Shown one piece after another: positions 1 through 5,278 of a stretch of DNA of 7,660 nucleotides. The notes beneath the pieces are model-generated. The model was not told where the DNA came from. It worked only from the letters and a program-made list of their open reading frames with translations, and did not search any database. The stretch lies in NCBI GenBank assembly GCA_030612225.1, contig JAUWOH010000128.1, forward strand, positions 1 through 7,660. The letters are read 5' to 3'. Origin of the DNA: Desulfobacteraceae bacterium (GTDB lineage: Bacteria; Desulfobacterota; Desulfobacteria; Desulfobacterales; JAUWMJ01). A program made the translations under genes and the position numbers. Numbering within the stretch: the first letter of the stretch is position 1; the number at the start of each line of letters is the position of its first letter.

Positions 1-141
1 GCTTCCGATGCCCGTTGTATCTGAACAGCTTGAGCACCAAACGTTGTTCAGTAGCTTCATCTGAAAATCACCAGGTATAGCGTCCCAGATCTTTTTCGCC
101 TGAGGGGTTAATAAAATTTCAACTTGGGCAGCTTTCGGCAT
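1..141 (-). CDS. Partial small protein with CxxC motif, unknown function (3' end beyond window)
   Basis: An open frame of 47 codons runs from an ATG at 141 leftwards off the window with no stop. It begins MPKAAQVEILLTPQ and reaches a WCSSC motif at about residues 35-39, so a zinc-ribbon-like fold is possible (inference; only one CxxC is visible). It overlaps the last 34 bases of the ORF6N gene in a different frame. No strong ribosome binding site precedes the ATG; the nearest purine-rich stretch is the A9GG tract about 14 bases upstream. Translation may therefore depend on coupling to, or slippage from, the ORF6N gene. I do not recognise the family with certainty. The amino-acid composition looks like real protein, and the frame has no stops through the window edge. 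Confidence 0.55.
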   Translation of the reverse strand, partial: MPKAAQVEILLTPQAKKIWDAIPGDFQMKLLNNVWCSSCSDTTGIGS

Positions 142-971
142 GGATTTACCATAGGCCTTTTTTTTTCTTTAACCGTGAAGCCGATTTTCTTTTTCTTTGT
201 TTCAGGCGGTGCCATCAAGGCACGGATCGCGTCAAAGACAACTTTGAACTGCTCATCATATTTCTTTTCCATTTCCAACAGTTTGCCAGCCAGTTCGGTG
301 TGCGATGCTATTAATTGGCGAAGCCGCACAAAGGCTCTCATGATTTCGATATTTACTTTAACGGCCCTCGGACTCTTCAATACGCCGGAAAGCATGGCGA
401 CACCCTGTTCAGTAAAAGCATATGGCAAATATCGGCGTCCACCCCGTTGCTTTGAGGTTCCAATTTGGAACCTCAAATTTTTTGATTCTTCAGCCGTAAG
501 TTGAAACATAAAATCCTCTGGAAATCTATCCAAATTGCACTTTACAGCTTTGTTCAGAATTTTTGTCTCTACTCCATACAATTGGGCGAGGTCTTCATTA
601 TCCAGAACTATTTGTCTAAGTTTAGTAAAAATCCGCATTATCTGGATATTTACCTGAACAGCCCGATCGCTCTTTAAGACAGAGGAAAGCATAAGCACAC
701 CATGCTCTGTAAACGCAAATGGAGGAATACGTAATCCCATTATATATTGATTGGAAGTCGCAAATTGCGACCTCCAATTTTTTAATTCTTCTTTTGTGAG
801 TTCAAACATGAAATCTTCCGGAAACCTTTCAATGTTCCTTCGTACCTGTTCCTTTAAACGTTTTGTTTCAATGCCATAAAGCTCTGCCAAATCTCTATCA
901 AACATAACCTTTAAACCGCGTATAAAATAAATTTTATCGGCAATTCCATCTATTGATGGAATGGATTTCAT
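108..971 (-). CDS. Double ORF6N-domain protein (tandem ORF6N fusion)
   Basis: This 287-residue protein contains two ORF6N domains, phage-related modules found in antirepressor-like and putative DNA-binding proteins. Copy 1 covers about residues 13-120 and starts with the usual IYFIRGLKVMFDRDLAELYG. Copy 2 covers about 124-218 and lacks the IYFIRG strand, starting at NEDLAQLYGVETK. Both contain RFPEDFMF, a FTE(H/Q)GV block and VNI(Q/E)IMR. A typical C-terminal helix follows (LEKKYDEQF-like, then VFDAIRALMAPP), and single-domain relatives usually end shortly after the IGF seen at 263-265. Here the end (RPMVNPCRKLPKLKFY) looks out of frame: it follows nine A residues, and one extra A would give a KKAYGKS-type ending that runs into the next frame. 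The start at 971 keeps a short leader before the domain; its ribosome binding site is weak. The fusion looks like recombination between two tandem ORF6N genes at the shared DLA codons. The target of binding is unknown. Confidence 0.85.
   Translation of the reverse strand: MKSIPSIDGIADKIYFIRGLKVMFDRDLAELYGIETKRLKEQVRRNIERFPEDFMFELTKEELKNWRSQFATSNQYIMGLRIPPFAFTEHGVLMLSSVLKSDRAVQVNIQIMRIFTKLRQIVLDNEDLAQLYGVETKILNKAVKCNLDRFPEDFMFQLTAEESKNLRFQIGTSKQRGGRRYLPYAFTEQGVAMLSGVLKSPRAVKVNIEIMRAFVRLRQLIASHTELAGKLLEMEKKYDEQFKVVFDAIRALMAPPETKKKKIGFTVKEKKRPMVNPCRKLPKLKFY
451..477. repeat. 27-bp perfect hyphenated palindrome inside ORF6N copy 2
   Basis: The left arm TTTGAGGTTCCAA (451-463) and right arm TTGGAACCTCAAA (465-477) are exact reverse complements around one central base. 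On the minus strand it encodes LRFQIGTSK, at residues 166-174 of the ORF6N protein. A palindrome occupies the equivalent place in copy 1. The single-base spacer suits a two-fold symmetric DNA site better than an RNA hairpin, although a hairpin with a small loop could also form. Confidence 0.85.
750..778. repeat. 29-bp near-perfect palindrome inside ORF6N copy 1
   Basis: The left arm ATTGGAAGTCGCAA (750-763) and right arm TTGCGACCTCCAAT (765-778) are reverse complements with one mismatch (756 against 772) around a central base. It encodes NWRSQFATSN, residues 65-74. It sits at the homologous position to the palindrome at 451-477, but the inner arm is TCGC/GCGA where the other has TTCC/GGAA. 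Confidence 0.8.
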
Positions 972-1174
972 TTGTTTTTCCCATTATTTAGTCACGGACA
1001 CACTGATAAGCTGATACTTTTTCCTTCGCCGGCAATGGCACAGTACCCGACCAGGACTTACGCACAAAACATTCATAATTTAAAACAATTACACCTTTAT
1101 TCGCTTTAAAAGCAAACACTTTGATAACCGGCAGATATAGACCAGATCAAAATCGCCACGGATTTCAAATTTAT
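972..1174. other. Intergenic gap between dusB and the ORF6N gene
   Basis: No open frame of note and no convincing promoter or terminator is visible. Two copies of a CACGGA motif occur, at about 993 and 1157, one near each end of the gap. They match the motif cluster upstream of dusB at 2164-2191. A near-palindrome at 1100-1116 (TTCGCTTTAAAAGCAAA) has no room for a hairpin loop, so I do not call it a terminator. Confidence 0.5.
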
Positions 1175-2155
1175 TTACCCTGTTTGCATCACCTTATCTC
1201 TGTATGATCTTATAAGTTGCAACGCCTGTTCTTCAGACGAAATATGCTTGATAGATTCCCGGAAACTGCTGCTAAAACGCATTCCCTTGACAAACCAGCC
1301 GAGACGACTGCGCATCATAAAGCATGCCTGCTTTTCGCCAATGTATTCTACAGAATCTTTCAGGTATTTGGTCATTATATCGAAGCGAGAAAGCAAATCC
1401 CTTTGAGGCACTTCTTCGCCTCTCAAAAGAGTAAGTACATCAGAGAAAATTGATGGATTTCCGATTGCCGCTCTTCCTATCATCACAGCATCGCAGCCTG
1501 TCTCATCAAGCATCCGTATGGCATCTTCAGGATTTACAATGTCCCCGTTTCCTATAACGGGAATGGAAACCTTTTTTTTAACCGCAGAAATAATCGACCA
1601 ATCCGCCATACCTCTAAACCCCTGTGAAGCTGTGCGTGGATGTACCACGATAGCATCTATGCCACACGCCTGCGCAATCTCGGATATTTTAATTGCCTGG
1701 TTGCCTGTTTTATCCCATCCTGTTCTTATCTTTATTGTCATGGGAATTTTCACAGTTTCCCGAACAGCTTCGAGTAATTTTTCTGCCTTCTCCAAAGTTC
1801 TCATAAGGGCGACACCAGCCCCTGTTTTGACAACTTTTTTAACTGAACAGCCAAAATTGATGTCTAGAATATCCGCCCCTTGGTTTTCAACAATTTTTGC
1901 ACCTTCTGCCATTATTAAAGGATCTGATCCAAATATCTGTATGGACAGTGGTTTTTCTCCCGGATGGCTGTCGAGCATTTTTTCAGTCTTAATCGATTTA
2001 TAGACAAGTCCGTTTGCGCTTATCATTTCCGAGCAGACCAGCCCGCAGCCTGCATCTTTTGCAATCATCCGAAAAGGAAGGTTGGTGATACCTGCCAGAG
2101 GTGCCAGAATTACCGGATTATCAAGTATAAGTTTGCCGATTTTTACTTTCTTCAT
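1175..2155 (-). CDS. dusB: tRNA-dihydrouridine synthase, DusB type
   Basis: This cytoplasmic FMN enzyme reduces uridine to dihydrouridine in the tRNA D-loop using NAD(P)H. The protein has 326 residues, normal for the family. The TIM barrel starts with LAPLAGITNLPFR (17-29). The signature DINFGCSVKK (98-107) holds the expected catalytic Cys103, but the usual GCP is GCS. FMN and substrate residues follow: IKIRTGW (141-147), VHPRT (171-175), IGNGD (201-205) and IGRAAIGNP (226-234). The C-terminal helical tRNA-binding part has the family pattern MRSRLGWFVKGM (281-292). I start at the ATG at 2155, which gives MKKVKIGKL at the normal family N-terminus, rather than the GTG at 2176, which would add seven residues encoded by a CACGGA repeat. 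No strong ribosome binding site is seen. It stands alone on the minus strand; upstream lies a repeat element, so its promoter may be inside or beyond that element. Confidence 0.95.
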   Translation of the reverse strand: MKKVKIGKLILDNPVILAPLAGITNLPFRMIAKDAGCGLVCSEMISANGLVYKSIKTEKMLDSHPGEKPLSIQIFGSDPLIMAEGAKIVENQGADILDINFGCSVKKVVKTGAGVALMRTLEKAEKLLEAVRETVKIPMTIKIRTGWDKTGNQAIKISEIAQACGIDAIVVHPRTASQGFRGMADWSIISAVKKKVSIPVIGNGDIVNPEDAIRMLDETGCDAVMIGRAAIGNPSIFSDVLTLLRGEEVPQRDLLSRFDIMTKYLKDSVEYIGEKQACFMMRSRLGWFVKGMRFSSSFRESIKHISSEEQALQLIRSYRDKVMQTG

Positions 2156-2163
2156 ATTTTTAC

Positions 2164-2191
2164 CACGGAGTTGCACGGAAATTTCACAGAT
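2164..2191. repeat. CACGGA-type direct repeats upstream of dusB
   Basis: Three related units follow each other: CACGGAG (2164), CACGGAA (2174) and CACAGAT (2185), spaced 10 and 11 bases apart, roughly one helical turn. The array lies in the dusB leader, just before its start. Two more CACGGA copies occur downstream of dusB at about 993 and 1157. Confidence 0.5.
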
Positions 2192-2203
2192 ATTAAAAAC
2201 TTT

Positions 2204-2499
2204 AATTCCAGACCTCGTAGCTTATAGCGTATTACGGCGTAATATTTTGGACAGAACGCTCCATTTCCAGGCCAGGCTTTGGGTTGAAAGGTTCACGGTT
2301 CAGAGGTTCAGAGGTTTATCCTTCCATGGCATTAACCCAATGGAATCAATAGGTAAGGAAAAAGTGCGAAGCACTTAACCTTGAACCGGGACCCCTGAAC
2401 CTTATAACCCAGACCGACCTGGTGTCCAATTTATTTGCAATTTCGTGGTATATCAAGGTTTACGGTCATTTTTGTAATGTGAATTACGAGGTCTGAATT
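2204..2499. mobile_element. Non-coding 296-bp inverted-repeat element (MITE-like)
   Basis: The ends are inverted repeats: AATTCCAGACCTCGTA at 2204-2219 and TACGAGGTCTGAATT at 2485-2499, identical except for one extra C on the left. Inside are nested inverted pairs. TTGGACA (2247-2253) faces TGTCCAA (2423-2429). About 45 bases at 2272-2316 face 2377-2422, built from GGTTCA-like heptamers. AAGTGC-GAA-GCACTT forms a hairpin at 2362-2376. A separate hyphenated palindrome, TATTACG-G-CGTAATA, lies at 2230-2244. No convincing coding frame and no clear target duplication are visible. The right end coincides with the stop codon of the DUF1848 gene. The layered symmetry suggests a miniature mobile or REP-like element; mobility is inferred, not shown. 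Confidence 0.65.
2272..2422. repeat. Facing heptamer arrays (GGTTCAN / NTGAACC)
   Basis: The left arm holds units beginning at 2282, 2290, 2297, 2305 and 2313, such as GGTTCAC and GGTTCAGA, with a period of 7-8. The right arm at 2377-2410 holds the inverse units AACC, TTGAACC, GGGACCC and CTGAACC. Read as a reverse complement, the right arm aligns with the left over about 45 bases, including flanking CCAGG and GGGTT blocks. A long imperfect cruciform or RNA stem could form, with the 2362-2376 hairpin near its top. Confidence 0.7.
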
Positions 2500-3452
2500 C
2501 AGTGTCTCTCCGTAAAACTTAAGCTTTGCGACTTCCCGGTTTCCCTGCCTTCAAGCTTCCCAGCATCCTTGCCTCCAAGCCTTTTAGCCGGATTGGCATA
2601 ACAAAAGAGGCAGTTGTGATAGCAGGGATGCAGATTATATGAGCCGATATCCACAGAGACTTTACACCCGCACCCGCTTTTAATCCGCTGACCGGAGTCT
2701 TTTCTAATGGAAAGTCTGCCGCCAAATATTTCTACCAGGAGATCATTCGGTATGCACGAGCTCTTTGTAATGCCACAATCTAAAGGAAGAACGTCAATCA
2801 CTTCTTTTTCACAACATGTTTGAAGACTTATTATTTTTTCAGATAAAATTTTTGCCATTTTTAGCACAATTTCTTTTTTCTTTTCAAGAGGTGGATCTGT
2901 AAAAGAAAAATCAGCCATTCGTGCAGTTCTTTTCTTAATCTTCGGGTAGTGATCCATAAAGCTTGTAATGCAGCGTTTTATGCCGCAATTTGATGCCTTC
3001 TCTGCAATAAGGGAAAAATCGTGCAAATTATCCATTAGTTGATTACCTCTGGTTTTATAAAAACATAGAGGATCGAATCTCCAGTTGATAGTATTTGAAT
3101 TAAAACAATCGGAAAGAGATTCAAGCTGATCAAGACGATCGGCCAAAGATGGCAAATTTGGTTCAAGCAAAGGTAAGTAAGAATTTATGGTGAAATTAAA
3201 GAAAAGATTATATCCTCTTTTTTTAAGCTTATCACCGTAGCCGTTTTCTATGAAAGGCCTGAAATTTTTTGACCAAAATACAATACTGTGAACATTTTCA
3301 CATGTGGCAGGAACAACGGATACGTGGTGGTTATACGGGTTTATTACCTCAAAGCTCCCCTTTTCTATCCGGTCCATAAACCATTCCATATAAAAAGCGG
3401 GTATATCGGTCCTTCTGGATGCGGAAATTACTATTGGTAAAGAGGAGTTCAT
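2499..3452 (-). CDS. DUF1848 family protein with C-terminal CX3CX2C cluster motif
   Basis: The 317-residue protein matches the DUF1848 family (PF08902), whose function is not established. Family hallmarks seen are ISASRRTDIPAFYMEW (9-24), IVFWSKN (57-63), INWRFDP (122-128), CITSFMDHYPK (161-171), LQTCCEK (210-216), and the C-terminal block CGCKVSVDIGSYN (261-273) followed by CYHNCLFCYAN (277-287). The last is a CX3CX2C pattern as in radical SAM [4Fe-4S] sites, so a cluster enzyme is plausible (inference). Residues about 289-310 (RLGGKDAGKLEGRETGK...) are encoded by an 8-nt repeat array and look like an added tail. I start at the ATG at 3452 because AAAAAGG lies five bases upstream, and the predicted transcription start falls downstream of the alternative GTG at 3467. 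The stop lies inside the terminal repeat of the 2204-2499 element. It is transcribed away from the zinc-finger gene. Confidence 0.85.
   Translation of the reverse strand: MNSSLPIVISASRRTDIPAFYMEWFMDRIEKGSFEVINPYNHHVSVVPATCENVHSIVFWSKNFRPFIENGYGDKLKKRGYNLFFNFTINSYLPLLEPNLPSLADRLDQLESLSDCFNSNTINWRFDPLCFYKTRGNQLMDNLHDFSLIAEKASNCGIKRCITSFMDHYPKIKKRTARMADFSFTDPPLEKKKEIVLKMAKILSEKIISLQTCCEKEVIDVLPLDCGITKSSCIPNDLLVEIFGGRLSIRKDSGQRIKSGCGCKVSVDIGSYNLHPCYHNCLFCYANPAKRLGGKDAGKLEGRETGKSQSLSFTERH
2518..2581 (-). repeat. Octamer array (RGCNNGGA type) inside the DUF1848 coding end
   Basis: Read on the minus strand, eight consecutive 8-nt units run from 2581 down to 2518: GGCTTGGA, GGCAAGGA, TGCTGGGA, AGCTTGAA, GGCAGGGA, AACCGGGA, then two degenerate units. 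The frame stays open through the array and yields a Gly/Lys/Glu-rich tail. The same octamer family, starting with the same GGCTTGGA unit, recurs at 6905. Confidence 0.75.
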
Positions 3453-3470
3453 GGCAGCCTTTTTCACAAT

Positions 3471-3498
3471 ATTATAGAAATATTCATTTTAATCACAA
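3471..3498 (-). promoter_or_regulatory. Sigma-70 type promoter for the DUF1848 gene
   Basis: On the minus strand, TTGTGA (3498-3493) is followed after 16 bases by a perfect TATAAT (3476-3471). Transcription would start near 3464, giving a very short leader that still contains the AAAAAGG ribosome binding site for the ATG at 3452. Prediction by eye. Confidence 0.55.
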
Positions 3499-3530
3499 AG
3501 TTGTAAATAACACAAAATGTATTTTATTGC

Positions 3531-3560
3531 TTGCCTCAGCTAAGCTAAATATGTAATAAT
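3531..3560 (+). promoter_or_regulatory. Putative extended -10 promoter for the zinc-finger/TPR gene
   Basis: TTGCCT (3531-3536) is followed after 18 bases by AATAAT (3555-3560), with a TG two bases before it (3552-3553) as in extended -10 promoters. A short inverted repeat GTAAT/ATTAC (3553-3557, 3563-3567) overlaps the -10 and could be a binding site. It lies back to back with the minus-strand promoter at 3471-3498. Confidence 0.4.
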
Positions 3561-3615
3561 ACATTACTTTATAAATTAATTCTAATTTCATCTCAAAATA
3601 TCTAATTTACAGACA

Positions 3616-5046
3616 ATGAAAAAATTCTGCGAATATCATTCGACAAAACCTGCTTACTGGAATTGCCCGAAGTGCGGTTCGTACTTTTGCCCTGATTGTA
3701 TTGTAACAAGGAGAAAAGGTGGCGTTCTTAAAAATGAAAATATTCATCTATGTCCAAAGTGCAATGTCGAAACCAGCTGGGTCGGAGTTGCAAATATAAT
3801 TGAGCCATTCTGGACCAGGCTGCCTAAATTTTTCACCTATCCCCTTTCTCTGCAACCCCTGGCATTAATTACTATATTATCCATTGTTGGTTTGATTCTT
3901 TCAAAGCTTTCCATAATCGGTTTTCTGCTTAAAATTGTATTATGGGGAATCCTGTTTAAGTATTCTTTTTCAGCGCTTAAAGCCACTGCACATGGAGACC
4001 TTACACCGCCTGGGATTACTTCGGAAACGATTTCAGAAGATTTCATGCAGGTGTTCAAACAGATAGCAATCTATATAATTATTGGATTTGTTTTTGCATC
4101 GCTGGTTCCATCAGCCGGTATAATTGTGGCTGTTTTATTTCTTATATTTGCACTTTTTTATGTTCCCGCAATAATCATACTTCTGGTTACAACAAACAGT
4201 CTTTTTCATGCTGTTAATCCTGTGGTTTTTACAAGACTCGCCTTCAGGATCGGCCGCGGCTACTTTTTGATGTACTTTTTTCTTATTCTCCTTGGCTCTG
4301 CCCCTGCTGTTTTAGGTCAGTATATAATGAAGTTTTTGCCTACCGAACTGTTTCAACTGTTTTTCGGTTTTGCTAAAAACTATTATACAATTATTTCATA
4401 CCATTTGATGGGTTATGTTATCCTGCAATACCATGAAGAAATTGGATATCAGGTTGATTATGAAGATTTTAAGGAATCGGCTGTAAAAGAAATTGAAGAA
4501 GATGAAAGTACTAATATTCTAAACAGGGTAAATATAATGATAAAGGACGGCAAGCTTGATGACGCAATCTCCTTTATTAAAGATACAACAAAAACACGCC
4601 CAATTACAGACATTACTCTTTCAGAGCGTTATCTCAATCTACTTCTGATGAAAAAGCGAAAGCCCGAAATGCTAAAACACTGCATCACACACCTGGATTT
4701 GCTGGCACATAAAAATACAAAAAGCAAAGCTTGTGAACTATATGCCAAATGCCTGGCCATGAACCGTGAGTTCATTCCCACTTCTTTTGCACTTTTCAAA
4801 ATAGGAGGCTGGCTTAACGAAACCGGAAAAATAAAGGAAGCAATCAGAACCTATAACAGGCTGACTAAAGCTTTCCCGGATGATGCCCTGGTTCCAAAGG
4901 CATATTACCGTTGCGCACAAATATTTCATGACCGCTTGATGGACCCCTCGCGGGCAAAAAAGATCCTATCAGCTTTAATAAAAAAATATCCTGAGCATGA
5001 AATAATTCCACAGGCTAAAAACTACCTTAATCACTTGGGAATATAG
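3616..5046 (+). CDS. B-box-like zinc finger, multi-pass membrane, TPR-like protein
   Basis: This 476-residue protein has three parts. The N-terminus (1-50) is a B-box-like zinc-binding region: C5xxH8, C17PKC20, C25PDC28 and C46PKC49. The middle (about 80-272) is strongly hydrophobic, with about five or six membrane segments near 81-97, 99-120, 149-165, 167-194, 214-235 and 255-271. The C-terminus (about 300-476) is soluble and helical. Units such as DDAISFIKDTTK (315-326), GKIKEAIRTYNRLTKAFPDD (404-423) and DPSRAKKILSALIKKYPEH (443-461) look like tetratricopeptide repeats. This suggests an inner-membrane scaffold with cytoplasmic zinc-finger and protein-interaction ends; the actual role is unknown. 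The start at 3616 places the zinc finger at once, but no good ribosome binding site precedes it. It is monocistronic, divergent from the DUF1848 gene and convergent with the YkgJ-like gene. Confidence 0.8.
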   Translation: MKKFCEYHSTKPAYWNCPKCGSYFCPDCIVTRRKGGVLKNENIHLCPKCNVETSWVGVANIIEPFWTRLPKFFTYPLSLQPLALITILSIVGLILSKLSIIGFLLKIVLWGILFKYSFSALKATAHGDLTPPGITSETISEDFMQVFKQIAIYIIIGFVFASLVPSAGIIVAVLFLIFALFYVPAIIILLVTTNSLFHAVNPVVFTRLAFRIGRGYFLMYFFLILLGSAPAVLGQYIMKFLPTELFQLFFGFAKNYYTIISYHLMGYVILQYHEEIGYQVDYEDFKESAVKEIEEDESTNILNRVNIMIKDGKLDDAISFIKDTTKTRPITDITLSERYLNLLLMKKRKPEMLKHCITHLDLLAHKNTKSKACELYAKCLAMNREFIPTSFALFKIGGWLNETGKIKEAIRTYNRLTKAFPDDALVPKAYYRCAQIFHDRLMDPSRAKKILSALIKKYPEHEIIPQAKNYLNHLGI

Positions 5047-5056
5047 ATTTTCCGTG

Positions 5057-5243
5057 AGAGACCTTTGCAGATAAGCGCAGACTTCGAAACGGCACTTTTT
5101 ACCCGATTTCTGCGTCAGGCTCAAATTTCAATCCTCGAAATATTCTATATATTCCTGTGGTTGAAATTTTCGCCTTCCCCCGCTCAAAGTCCGGGATCTT
5201 CGACTTGAACTCGAATAAAAATTACCATTTTTCAAAGATCTCT
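5057..5243. mobile_element. 187-bp palindromic element between convergent genes (IS-derived or REP-like)
   Basis: The ends AGAGACCTTTG (5057-5067) and CAAAGATCTCT (5233-5243) are inverted repeats with one mismatch. A large imperfect hairpin lies at the centre (5118-5174). No frame of note and no clear target duplication are seen. GAGACCTTTG-like ends resemble those of some IS5-type insertion sequences (from memory, not checked), so an internally deleted derivative is possible. It starts 10 bases after one gene's stop and ends 35 bases before the other's stop, so it may also terminate both transcripts. Confidence 0.55.
5118..5174. repeat. Large central stem-loop of the 5057-5243 element
   Basis: GGC-tc-AAATTTCAA (5118-5131) faces TTGAAATTT-tc-GCC (5161-5174). 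Partial pairing continues inwards, and an AATAT/ATATT stem closes a small loop. There is no T run after it, so it is not a classic intrinsic terminator, but it would block or mark 3' ends as a strong RNA structure. Confidence 0.65.
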
Positions 5244-5278
5244 AGGATTAGAACTTAAGAAAGTGTTTTAGGTGGCAC

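Noticed and set aside
124..504. Plus-strand open frame opposite the ORF6N gene
   Set aside because: Antisense to well-conserved ORF6N coding sequence, with low-complexity F/S-rich translation. Shadow frame.
1100..1116. Near-palindrome downstream of dusB considered as a terminator
   Set aside because: The arms meet with a one-base centre and no T run follows, so no stable hairpin terminator is expected.
1518..2003. Plus-strand open frame of 161 codons opposite dusB
   Set aside because: It lies entirely inside a clear dusB gene on the other strand, and its product has no recognisable domain. Shadow frame.
2156..2176. Upstream GTG start for dusB
   Set aside because: It would add seven residues encoded by a CACGGA repeat; the ATG at 2155 gives the usual family N-terminus.
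2082..2378. Plus-strand open frame running from dusB into the repeat element
   Set aside because: Half is antisense to dusB and half reads through heptamer repeats; no ribosome binding site or domain.
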